Source: Lingula anatina
Taxonomy: Eukaryota > Brachiopoda > Lingulata > Lingulida > Lingulidae
Length of the DNA: 64,000 bases
Direction: 5' to 3'
NCBI RefSeq assembly: GCF_001039355.2
Contig: NW_019775805.1
Coordinates: 142,079-206,078 of the forward strand
The position numbers and the translations under genes are program-made. The notes under the pieces were generated by a model. It was not told where the DNA came from. It did no database searches and saw only the letters and a program-made list of their open reading frames with translations. Positions 47,470-57,806 of the stretch are shown here, piece by piece; position 1 is the stretch's first letter, and each line of letters opens with the position of its first letter.

Positions 47470-49024
47470 TTGGTGTAATTATAGCTCTTCCTCCCTTCCT
47501 TGTAAATCTTAATCACTCCATATTATATTACATGTAATTGTGACCTTATGCATTATGATTTGTGTTTATGATAAATTTATAAACACACCAAAAAGTTAAA
47601 TCTCACTGCTTAGCTTGAATATTTCATTATTTCACTTTTAAGTTCACACTTGTCGTGTGCATTATGTAAAGATATATTTTTTCAGTCACAAACTGGTAAT
47701 ACAAATACCATTTACAGAGTGGTAATGCACTAATTGTATTGTTGCCATTGTACAAGGCCGTGATAATTTATATACCAGTACAGAAATAAATTGAACTGAA
47801 TTGTTAAAAAAACTCTCCTCTTTAAGAACTCACTATAACTACCCATGACCACAGGTTAACTTGTTTGAGGATAAAATTGAGGAAAGAGAAACCTTAGCTA
47901 ATAATATGTTGCAGAATTGGCAGAAAAACTACATGTGTACCAGTATATAGCAGTGTGACTTTAAAATAAATTATTTAACTACTGGTAATATACCAGTATT
48001 TAAGATAACACACAATAATTTTAAACTCCTCTGTGTAATTCTGCATGGGGATCTATAAGAGCAAAATATTCCACTTATTTTATAACCATTATTTTACCCA
48101 ATGTCTGCACAACTTACAGAAGAACAGAGTACAAGTTGCAATTGATACACTACAGTGAACAGATAAGCAACATTGGTAATTACATTGTTATTCATAACAC
48201 CGGCAAAAAATACTTTGAACTGCAATATATGTTTCCTAAACAAGATTTGTACTGACTGAATCCCCCATGACCAACCCAGGTATATAATTATATATGACCC
48301 TTGCATCATCACTGTTAGTATCAGCTAGTATACAATTAACAGCTGAAAAGAGTAAGGGCCTTACTTGATTGTCAAGTGAATAGGTAGGCAACAGGGGTAA
48401 TTACTTCATTCATTACACTGGCCTCAAATACTATAAATGATTATTTTGCCTTTAACATGAATTCATTGTGAAAATGCATTATATTGTGTTTGCCAAAAAC
48501 ATCTATGCCAACTTGTAGTGGCTCTATGATACCAGTATATATATATATATATATATAGGTTGCAGAAAAACGGATCCTGTATACTAGTACGTGGGTTCCC
48601 TGCATAGATTTAGGGTAAACTCAAGTGTGGCAGAATAAAAAAAAACATAGTCCTCGATTTTTCAAATATCAAATATTCACCATGTGCTCTAATTCGTTAA
48701 AGCCAAGATCGACTACAGAAAACCATTTCATTACTACATGTACCGGTACGTACTATGTACTAGCTAGTGCCCTATGCCTTAGTTACCAAATGTTTCCCCG
48801 ATTTGCACAATAAAAACTCTACACTCGTTTATGACAGTCATTCATCTGTGTAGTGAAATATCACAAAAATGTAAGTAGCAAGTTCAATCAAATGTGACTT
48901 AATATAATATATTTTGAACTTAAAATGCGATCGGCTACATCGACGCGTAACCCGGCGAATCCCCCAAACAGGAACACGTGCTCTGCAGCAAACCGCGGCC
49001 TGACAGTATCCGACTTCAAGAATG
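47096..49024. other. AT-rich intergenic region
   Basis: No gene supported. It contains a (TTTA)n run (47423-47471) and a TA run (48537-48557). A 70-codon open frame beginning at 48925 runs into the duplicated block but shows no recognisable domain. Confidence 0.5.
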
Positions 49025-49465
49025 CCCGATACCACTATAAGGGCTGCGCAATGGCGACACCAAAATCAGTTTTTAAAGCAGAATGTTGCTTGTGTTGTGG
49101 TAATGACCTTCGACTGGAAGATATTCTTAGTTAAAACTTCCAACTCCACGTCAGCTACTTTGCTTCTTGTCTCGTCTGCACGAGATAACATCAGCGCAAG
49201 GCGGGAAAGGCAGCTCCAGGCGGGCAAAGCTGTGACGTACGAGACATGACGTCCAAGTATGGGAGCTCCAGGGGAACAATGCTGTGACGTACTAGACTTT
49301 ATTGTGACTTCCAAATATGGAAGCGCCCCAGGCAAAATTTTGAAGAGGAACGCCCACGAATTGACGGTGTTCGCTACAGCCTGGTATTGCTGATATGGGT
49401 TAATCATGAAATCAAGATCGAGCTGGCAATACCGGAATCTAAAACCTAGGGTATGTGACTGTGTC

Positions 49466-49712
49466 CCATGCCTAGATCGATCAAACAGGCTCGAACCGTC
49501 TGCGAGGGGTTTCTTGCTAAATTGCTTTCAGTTTAAGTGGCTTAGATGTTTGGCATGCCTACTAAATCTTCTTAATGATAATTAATTACCCCATAGCAGC
49601 ATCAGTAGGCGTGACAGACTTCTAAGCCGCTTAAGTTGATTGCAACTTAACGAGAACCCCCAAGGAGATAGATCGATCTATATTTAATACTATAGGGTCT
49701 GGGAATGGTCCT
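49466..49712. mobile_element. MITE family 4 copy in block D
   Basis: It contains CCATGCCTAGATCGATCAAA at the left and TCTGGGAATGG at the right, and matches the copy at 32517. Confidence 0.7.
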
Positions 49713-49926
49713 TATGGTATCTGATCTACGTCTCCCAGGACAACCTTACTTTGATATATACAAATTATGTCCACAAGCAGATCGTTGTTATGACCCGTTT
49801 AGCTTCCCAACAAACACAACTCAACCTAAAAGGCTTCTTCCAGACCTGATCTAACGTAAAGACGTCTTAAAGACGTAGACCAGATACCACGGAGACACAC
49901 AATAAAACCTGAGTTATAATTACTGG

Positions 49927-49934
49927 TGACGTCA
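49927..49934. promoter_or_regulatory. CRE palindrome TGACGTCA, copy D promoter
   Basis: A perfect palindrome at the same place as in copy B, about 220 bases upstream of the TATA box. Confidence 0.55.
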
Positions 49935-50146
49935 TTCGGTTTAAGTTGCATTAAGTCTGAACGTGCCAACAGACAACCAGAATCTTCGCAAGAAATTTAT
50001 TTTTCTTCGTTCCTTTCATGTTTGATATCACAGTGAAACAAAAGGGTTTGATTTTTGATGTTGATCTTTTGAAGATTTCTAATACGACCAGTAGATTGAG
50101 ACACAGCTCATAAGCGTATACACAACCCATCCTGCCCTTTCCAAAT

Positions 50147-50154
50147 TATATAAG
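50147..50154 (+). promoter_or_regulatory. TATA box, copy D
   Basis: TATATAAG followed at the usual distance by GTCGTCTCAC, as in copy B. Confidence 0.7.
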
Positions 50155-50175
50155 AGCTACCGGAGTACCAGTCGT

Positions 50176-50277
50176 CTCACGTTCTCTGTACGGTAGACTT
50201 GTGTTCAGCAGTTTTCTCAGCTCCACTCTCGACATTCTGAAGCTTTACTCACCGACAAGTTTTCGGTTATTTGAAAG
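50176..50277 (+). other. Non-coding first exon of copy D, with shifted donor
   Basis: The donor used by A, B and C (CACCG|GTAAGT) reads CACCGACAAGT here and is lost. The next good donor is GAAAG|GTAAGC at 50278, so this exon should be about 20 bases longer. It is untranslated, so the peptide is not affected. The start is inferred from the TATA box. Confidence 0.55.
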
Positions 50278-50850
50278 GTAAGCCTTTGTATTTTACGGTC
50301 ACTGTCTCAAATATATTATTGGTATATTGAGTGTCAAAAAACCAGAAAACGTGAGTTTTTAGAGTGAATACAATGATCAGATCCCGATTGGTGGAGGATT
50401 TTTCCGATTATTTTAGATTATTTTCCATTTTCTGTAGAAGCAGATTTAATCCCCGGACAAGTTATATATCATTTAGAAAAGTAATTTGGGTCGTATTTAT
50501 AGTAGCGGTTGTTGGGCGTAAAGATTTAAGGCGTAGAACAGTACATATCCTGTATAAGTACTCATTTGCCTGACAATGAATGGCCTAAGAAAACTGCACG
50601 TGAAATATTTACACTGTTTTAGTAATTATAAGTTTTTGAAGATTGTTTGACATCCATTTGGGAGCACATGTACATATTTTCTTTTTAATCAATGTCTGGA
50701 CAATCTATGTATTTTTATCATGATTATGAAAACGTGGCCGTTGGAAAAAAAACTTCCGCAATTTTTAGTGGTGAGCATCAGCTTTCATACTAAAACACAA
50801 GTCTGAACTGTACACTTGAACAGCGTCCAATCTTTGAATGGTTTCAGACA

Positions 50851-53208
50851 ATGACTGGCTATCTCGTTACTTTACTTGCCGTTGCCATGGTGACAGTGAC
50901 TGTGGTTAAAGAAACCCAGGCAGCGTGCTGTAAATCGGTGGAGCGCGGCTGGTGTGCAGACTGTACAGAGGTAAGAAAAAGTTCATCCCTGCGAAAATAT
51001 GTCTCATTGAACGTTTACGTACGATTCTCAATCTAACCTACATCATTATATTTTTCTCTTTTAATGAAAAATGTTCTTAATTTGTTCAAGGACATTCTGA
51101 AAGACTTCCCAAAACACTTCTCGAACTGTTACATTCATTACAGAACAACATTGGAACTGTAAAAAAATACACCAAATGTTCTAGAACAGAGTGAGAGCCG
51201 TAAGTTAACGTTAAATGAAACATATTTTCCCAGGGGATGGCCCCTTGTCATACTCGGCTAAGGGCACACAGGGTCCGCTACTTGTCTGTTACAAATTATT
51301 GCATCCCCTATACTTTAATTTTATATACTATTTTAGAGGTGTCATTGGATGGGAAGATTGTTCGAATCCGTCACACTTAAGTTAAAGTAACATCCACTAG
51401 CTTAAACTTTGTAACTCTTTTTAACGCACTCACTCTGCAACGCTAACGTGGTTATTGTAACAGTGTTTGGTAAAATTTATGCCCACTGATTTGGTGTCTG
51501 ACATCTGTCTTTTCGCCATCAAATAACTATGTCGGCATAACTTTGAATACAGTGTATCACTTTGAACAGATTTTTTAAATCATTAGCTTAGTCATCGTTA
51601 GTAAAAACCCCTTTACACTGAAGACGGCGTCCTTTCTGCGTCCCGTAGTACCGCCTTGTTTGAGAGTAAAAACAATAATACTTTACGTACCGACAAGAGA
51701 TCGATCATTGAGCATTCATTTTGCAACCAAAGCGATGCTTGTGCCTCCTTTTTACGACCACAGCGATACCAGCATTATGGTCGCACACGGGACGCAGTAA
51801 GGACGCCGCCCAATGTAAAGGATTTTAAAATACACATTTGAGACGTTTCCAAGTCAAAGCTACCGGTGTGAGGTGAAAAGTAGTCCGCTTGGAACCGTAG
51901 TTCGTTCCCTATTACTTTGTACAGGTACATTTGTCACATAAACTATACAACCCCAATACTCCGACTAACCCTAACCTGCACTAATCAACTGGACCCGCAC
52001 TTCCATTCCTAGGACTGCCATTTATGTCACATCATAAAGCTACGGTCACAACCGGACGCACAAATTTCAGGATCGTACGTCCACGAATTTCAGGATCGTG
52101 CTTAAGCATCGGTGACAACCGGCCGTACGGGCTCTTACGGGCTGTTTACGTCCAGATTTGCGCAGAATTTCACGTCCCACGCAAGTCCTTCTTACGAAAT
52201 TTCGAGTTCGCAGATATGAAATGAGCACGTACGGAAGATGTTGGACATGTCCAAAAGGTTCTACGAATAGCCTGCGAACAGCCAGGCCGCAAGCGTAACT
52301 TGCTCCTTTCGAACGGAGCTAGCATGAGTGATGTTCGTTTTGCAAGACGCACTTTGCAAGCAATAAAGGAGCAAGTGCCCTTCGCGTGTTCAGTAAGGCG
52401 CACGCCCTCACAACTAACGAACAAAGTCGATAGCACACCGTGAATGTGTCGCACGTGCGTCACCCGCACGCCTGATGCATAAAAGGCGTGCTCACGACAC
52501 ACTCTCGTGTCTTTACAATGAACGTCGACTGTGTAACGTGTACAACAATTTTCAAAATTTTCAAAATTTTGCTCAATTTAGTTTCTAATATGCCTCCAAA
52601 AGACAAGAGAAAGAAGCTTATATAGTAGATAAAAGGGAGGAGGAAGAAGAAAGAAGATGAGAACAGGAAGCAAAACTGACGTACGCTGTCAGTACGTCAC
52701 CACAAACGTGTGAGGCAAGTGTGAAGCAAAACTGACGCAAAAGGGCACTACTTTCGCCGTGCGTTACATTCTCTTCGTAAGTGGTGAGTGTGTGCCACGT
52801 ACACAGGAAGCAAGACAAACTCAAGAAATTAGTACAATTTCTACGGCCATCGCTCCTTGCAATTAGCGTCCTTGCTTGAAAGGACATCTCATGTGGCCCT
52901 TGCGACTCGCAAGGCCGACTTCCCTCTACGACCTCCACGGCCTCCGCAACATCCAAAAATCCCAAGGGACGTACGATTCTGAAATTCGTGCGTCCGGTTG
53001 TGACCGAGGCTTTAGCCAACCTGTGTCTTGAGAATCATATCCCTATACACAGGTACGTTTAAGGAATCATATCGCTATAACCTCTTTGGTGTTTCAGACA
53101 ACTCCATACTGCGGATACGGAAAGTGTAACATTTTCGGTTGTGCTTGCGACGGCGGGTGTAGGAAAAATTGCGGCGCGACCTACAGTGGCTATCACTACT
53201 CATTGTTA

Positions 53209-53242
<34 letters not shown>

Positions 53243-53867
53243 TATTTCCAGGGCATTACAGATATAGAAAAGTGTTATTATTTACCTCCACCGAGGAGAT
53301 CATATTTTTGGTTCTAATTGCCTGTCTCTCTCACTCTTTGTTAACAACATGATTTAAAAATATGGACGGAATTTGATGATATTTTCAGAAACGGTTAAAT
53401 TTTGATGGTGATCCATTGATTAATTATTTAGTTAATAACTTATAATAACGGGAGTTGAGTTGTTTTGGCAGAGTGAACTTTCTGTGTGTTTCTGTAGTTA
53501 TTATTATTATCATCATAAAATAATGCTTTATTATTATTAACACCAATATGTCTTCAATTTTGGATAGAAAATGCGATCTACTTTATTCCAAGACAAATAT
53601 TTAGTAGCACTTCTAGTACACCAATTTTGGGTGCGACGCATCGCTAAATTGCGTTTCATTAAAATTCAAATGGAATGTAGGAGGAATATGCATTAAAAGA
53701 GTCAAAACCTTTCTACACATTTCAGTTGGAGTGGAGGAAGATACTCTTACTGCACGTGCACGAAGACTAAGAGATCAGCTGAAGCCCAGCAAGAAGAGGA
53801 AAATCCGACTGAAAATGCCGAACTCAGAAATATCCTCGAACTCGAAAACCCTGAATTCGGCGGGTAA
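50851..53867 (+). CDS. Mytimycin-like cysteine-rich antimicrobial peptide precursor (copy D)
   Basis: Coding exons are 50851-50970, 53098-53204 and 53726-53867, with the same phases and 122-residue length as copy B. Signal peptide MTGYLVTLLAVAMVTVTVVK then ETQA; mature part with the same 12 Cys; dibasic TKTKR; acidic tail ending ENPEFGG. Against copy B the mature peptide has about ten replacements, among them K to D and D to N between the cysteines of exon 2 (CDGGCRKNCG), which lower its positive charge, while the tail has three and the signal one. All splice sites of the coding exons are intact, and it has its own promoter. Function is inferred by likeness to mytimycin. Confidence 0.85.
51607..51821. 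mobile_element. MITE family 2 copy in block D intron
   Basis: It runs from CCCTTTACACTGAAGACGGC to GACGCCGCCCAATGTAAAGG and is shared in position with blocks A and B. Confidence 0.8.
51890..52025. repeat. Repeat family 5 copy, uninterrupted
   Basis: It reads straight through ACTCCGACTAACCCTAACCT to CTTCCATTCCTAGGACTGCC, whereas the matching repeat in block B is split by the 0.9 kb element. Confidence 0.7.
52036..53013 (-). mobile_element. 0.9 kb non-autonomous element (GGTCACAACCGG ends), copy 2
   Basis: Reverse orientation relative to 34851-35746. The left side shows an extra terminal fragment (CGGTCACAACCGGACGCAC at 52036) directly before the full inverted end GGTGACAACCGGCCGTACGG (52109), so two ends sit in tandem. 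The right end is GTCCGGTTGTGACCG. It sits downstream of the family 5 repeat rather than inside it. Confidence 0.7.
53211..53240. repeat. (TA)n microsatellite
   Basis: A TA run at the place where block B carries the fold-back Tc1 element. It follows the exon 2 donor by a few bases. Confidence 0.95.
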
Positions 53868-54041
53868 AGAAGCGACGCTTATAACATGGTAAGATCAATG
53901 CACTGATCAACGTTTTTAACGTTATGCTTCTCCAGTAAAAGTGCAACCATCCGCCTTGATACGGCGTGATGACTGGACCTTGCTTGTACCTTGATGTAGT
54001 GACGTGATTTTAAAGTGACACCGGGTTGTTACATGTAACGT

Positions 54042-54232
54042 ATGGACCCTGTACCCTGTGCCGTATGGACCCCAGTACCCTGTACCGTATAGACCCACAG
54101 TGCCCTGTACCGTATTGACCCCTGTACCCTGTGCCGTATGGAACCCTGTACCCTGAACCGTATGGACCCCTGTACCCTGAACCGTATGGAGCCCTGTACT
54201 CTGTACCGTATGGACCCCTGTACCAGACTGGT
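54042..54232 (+). repeat. Minisatellite of about 25 bases, 3' of copy D
   Basis: About eight imperfect units of a CCGTATGGACCCCTGTACCC-type repeat. It is longer than in block B (38648-38735). Confidence 0.85.
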
Positions 54233-55205
54233 TTTCTATCATTTAGCTTTGATGGGAAGAGACACTGATTTCATCAAACATCTTTTTGAACAAAAAAAAG
54301 GCCATTCGCTAAAAGACGTCCGATTTTAGGAGTTTCTCAAATTTTACTAACTTGGCGTGGTGTAGTGTTACTCACTGTTTCTTTACTAACTTTGGACAGT
54401 ATTGTTTCATGTGTCACCAGTATAACTTTTGAGTATTTGATAATAAATGATGAGTTTCCAATTTGATATTCCAGAGATGCCCTATTTTCAAGGCTTAAAT
54501 TGACATTGAAAAACGACGCGTGCTGAGAAAAGGAAGAGCACCAGATGCAAATTGATTCCTTTTATTAACTATATTCAGATGTGAAAAACTTATTGAAGAG
54601 AGTTACATTCTTACGCGTTTTTTTTTTCTTTGTTACTTTTCCTTTTTTTAATCTCAATGTTTTAAGGCACCTAAATGCCTTTCAGCAATCCCGAATGCGT
54701 CTAAAATGTTTTTAGCTATATTTTAATATTTTCACATCTGTATTCATAGAACAATAATCACACTCTTGGCTTATGACATCTAATTATTTCTTCTTACCAG
54801 AGTTCTGTACATGTTATATTGTAATTGCTGCTTGCAAATAAATTATCAGCCTTCAATTAAATATTGGGGTTTGTTTGTGATTTTATTTCTAGATTGTGAA
54901 GTACTCTGTATCCATGTGATCTGAATCGAGTAGTATGAAAAGGTTGTAAAACCAAGTTCAGCATTTTAGACTTCTTAAACAAAATTCACCACAACCTAAT
55001 TTCATTTTGCCCAACTGCCGACATATAAAAATAGGGAGATCTACTGCATCATTTGTCGTTCATTTCATTATTTTACTAACAATACATGTATGGGCCTGCC
55101 TCTATCACAGTTCTGAAACAAAATAAACTATCATTTAATTTCATTTTGCCCAACTGCCCAAATCTAAAATTAAGAGACTACTGCATACTTTGACACTCAG
55201 TTCAT

Positions 55206-57806
55206 TATTATGCCTACACAAAGTTGATCAGCGCAATTAAACCAAATATTTTGTCAATACAATAAAACAAATACGCGACAAATAATTGGTCAAGTATCTA
55301 ATTAAAGATTTAAATTTAATTATTAATTTAAATCTATTGCTGAAAAAAGAGGCGTCCGGAGTTTGATGTCAAGCTCCAGGTCGTGCAATATAAAAAAATC
55401 AAAAAAATTACAAGGGTTTGTAGGAAACAAAGACTGGACCTATTATTTCTCAAGTAGCAAAAATCTAAAAACACAAATGTAACAAGAGAAAGGATTAAGG
55501 GTGCATTCCTAGAGATTTAGATCGATCCAGAGATTTAGATTTACATCAACCTAACTCCCTGGGGGTTCACGCTAAATTGCAGTCAGACGAGCGCGCACCA
55601 TAGTTAATTACCCCCTTACAGCATTTAGTAGGCGGGACAGACGCTTAAGCTGGCTAAGCTCACAGCAATCTAGTGAGACTCCCCACGGGGATAGATCGAT
55701 CTAAAATCTATGGGAATGGGGTCTTAAGGCTTATTCCCAATGAAAGTACTGTTCTACGTAGATCAATCCAACTCCACGGGGACTCTCGCTGAATGCAGTC
55801 AGATTAACAGTTGGCGTTGAGTAAAATACAGAAAAGCTACGTTTATACTAGTACATTGGAAAGAAGAGGATGCGTGTTAAACTGCATATCTCATTGTTAC
55901 AGAGTCCCCGCTAAGTTGGATCGACCCACGTACTGTAGAACAATACATAGTTTCATTTAGAGTGAGCCGTAAGTCAATTGTTGATGACGTCACAGTCATG
56001 TATCCCCTTGTTGATAATACTAGTGAAGCCCCGGGCACGCGCCCGGTATGGATGTTCACCGGTGTTAACTCTCCCATATTTCACCATTGACGACGACTAG
56101 ATTTAGTCTTAATTGCGTATAAAACGTTTCTTAAGTTCAGTCTCACGGAAATGAGGAGCGAAGCCTATATTTAAATATATATGCGTCAGAATGGTAATTG
56201 TGGGGTCATTACGATGCTATTTATGCATATATAGAGGTAAGAAAAGATAATCGGGCAAAGCCGTGTCAGCAGCCGAGGGGTGAAGCGAAAAATTGATGAG
56301 AACTGGTAAGTTTTTTAAATAGCTTTTTTAAAAATGTCAAAACGTATTCTCTATCCACAGATGAGCATTTAGATGCAAATTAGGAAATGGCTAATGTAAT
56401 ACTTAAAATCTCAATAGATTAATACACGTGTGACAGGTCCACGTGAACGCGCTCTGTCCAGTATTCCCGTCATTTAAGCCGGACAGGTGGACATGAAAGA
56501 TTTGAAATGGCATACCAGTATGAAGGTTGCTGGCACTTACATGCTGGTATAATAATATTCAATATTTCATGAATAAACACTTCTCATACCGATTACAAGA
56601 AAGCAATGGATGAAATGTAATAAAATGAGCTGTCTACTTTTTTTATAGAATTTATAAAACATAAGGTAAATATAAAAAGGAGAATTTTGAGCACACCTAT
56701 TATTATTGTTATTATTATCATTATTATTATTATGCTTTTTTCTTTGTGAATGGACAATATTTATTGGCCGGATCATCTCAGTGTGTACTACATGTATTAC
56801 TGCGGGCCTAGTGACACCACGTAAAGATACGTGACAGTTCACAGGATGTATATTGACTCGTGGGTCCTGGCCATCTTATCTCCCAACCATGTAGATAAAA
56901 TCATAAAATCTACGATCATTTGCTCTTTTTCCATTGAGTATATATATAAAAAATTTGCAATGTTCTGGCAATGACGGGAAAAAAGACAAAATGGAAAAGG
57001 CAGTGGGCCTACAGAACAGTGAGACAAAACCAAGCGATTCTCACAGCTGCGCCCTACTAAATTCATTTAACGATTTTAATAGTTTAAAAACTTTGGAACT
57101 CGCGTACCGTTTTTTTTGTTTGTTTGTTTTTGTTTTTTGCTTAATTCTATGCTCCTTGAAGCAAAATCCTTTTATCACTGGTGCCTGCCAATACAGGTAA
57201 CGTACAGGTAAGCCGAGAACTGACAGTCGTACCAACCGGTGCAAAGTACTTTCGTAGATGCACGACAAATATTATAATATGTAACATGGTATTACGACGG
57301 TATGCATGGCAGGTGTAACAATGGGGGAAGTTATCTTAAATTCTATCATGGAGACACAGGCGGGGATGCGGGGAGAGATTACCATTAATGAAGTAATTAA
57401 AAACAGCGATGTTATCAACAAATTAGGTAACATCAACGGTCGCCACATCGGTTCATTCAAACTGATGGTACTGGTACTACTGGTGTATGATGCAGGGAAA
57501 CCGCTAGCAGCGACAGTAGCTGACATTTTCTGGGGAGTTGAGTTTTATCACTATCGGTATAGTCCTTTTTTTCTCATTATTATTTCTTGGAAGTAATTAT
57601 TCATTTTCTCCATAATATCATAGGGGTATCCTTTATATAGGGGAGTAGCGTGCTTGCTCTGCCTTACTATAGTACACAGCTGTGACGGAAGATCATTGAT
57701 TATTCTCACCCACATTGAATTCGAATATCAGTAAAGCAACATATAAATTACTGGCCACAGTTTTTATTCACTATTTTCTTTCATCGCAGTGACACCGGAG
57801 AAGACC
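55206..57806. other. Intergenic region before the HYR-like gene
   Basis: It holds a MITE family 3 copy (55499-55721) and an ATT run (56698-56732). An acceptor TCGCAG at 57788 implies a non-coding exon for the next gene somewhere upstream. A 96-codon open frame at 57306-57596 has no domain, splice or codon support. Confidence 0.5.
55499..55721. mobile_element. MITE family 3 copy
   Basis: It runs from GGGTGCATTCCTAGAGATTT to AAAATCTATGGGAATGGGG and is close to the 8788 copy. Confidence 0.85.

Larger units (their letters stand above)
49025..55205 (+). repeat. Duplication block D (complete mytimycin-like locus)
   Basis: Homologous with 32137-39715. It has an extra 60-odd bases in the upstream module (about 49320-49370), an unbroken family 5 repeat, the 0.9 kb element in the opposite orientation and a longer minisatellite. 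It lacks the fold-back Tc1 and the CCCCGTCACAC element found in block B. Confidence 0.85.

Noticed and set aside
34851-53013. Interpretation of the 0.9 kb element as a switchable inverted segment in the two paralogous introns
   Set aside because: The flanks differ. In B it splits the family 5 repeat and in D it lies beyond the intact repeat, so two separate insertions fit better than one inversion in place.
57306-57596. 96-codon open frame upstream of the HYR-like gene
   Set aside because: No recognisable domain and no acceptor or promoter support. The end is low complexity.
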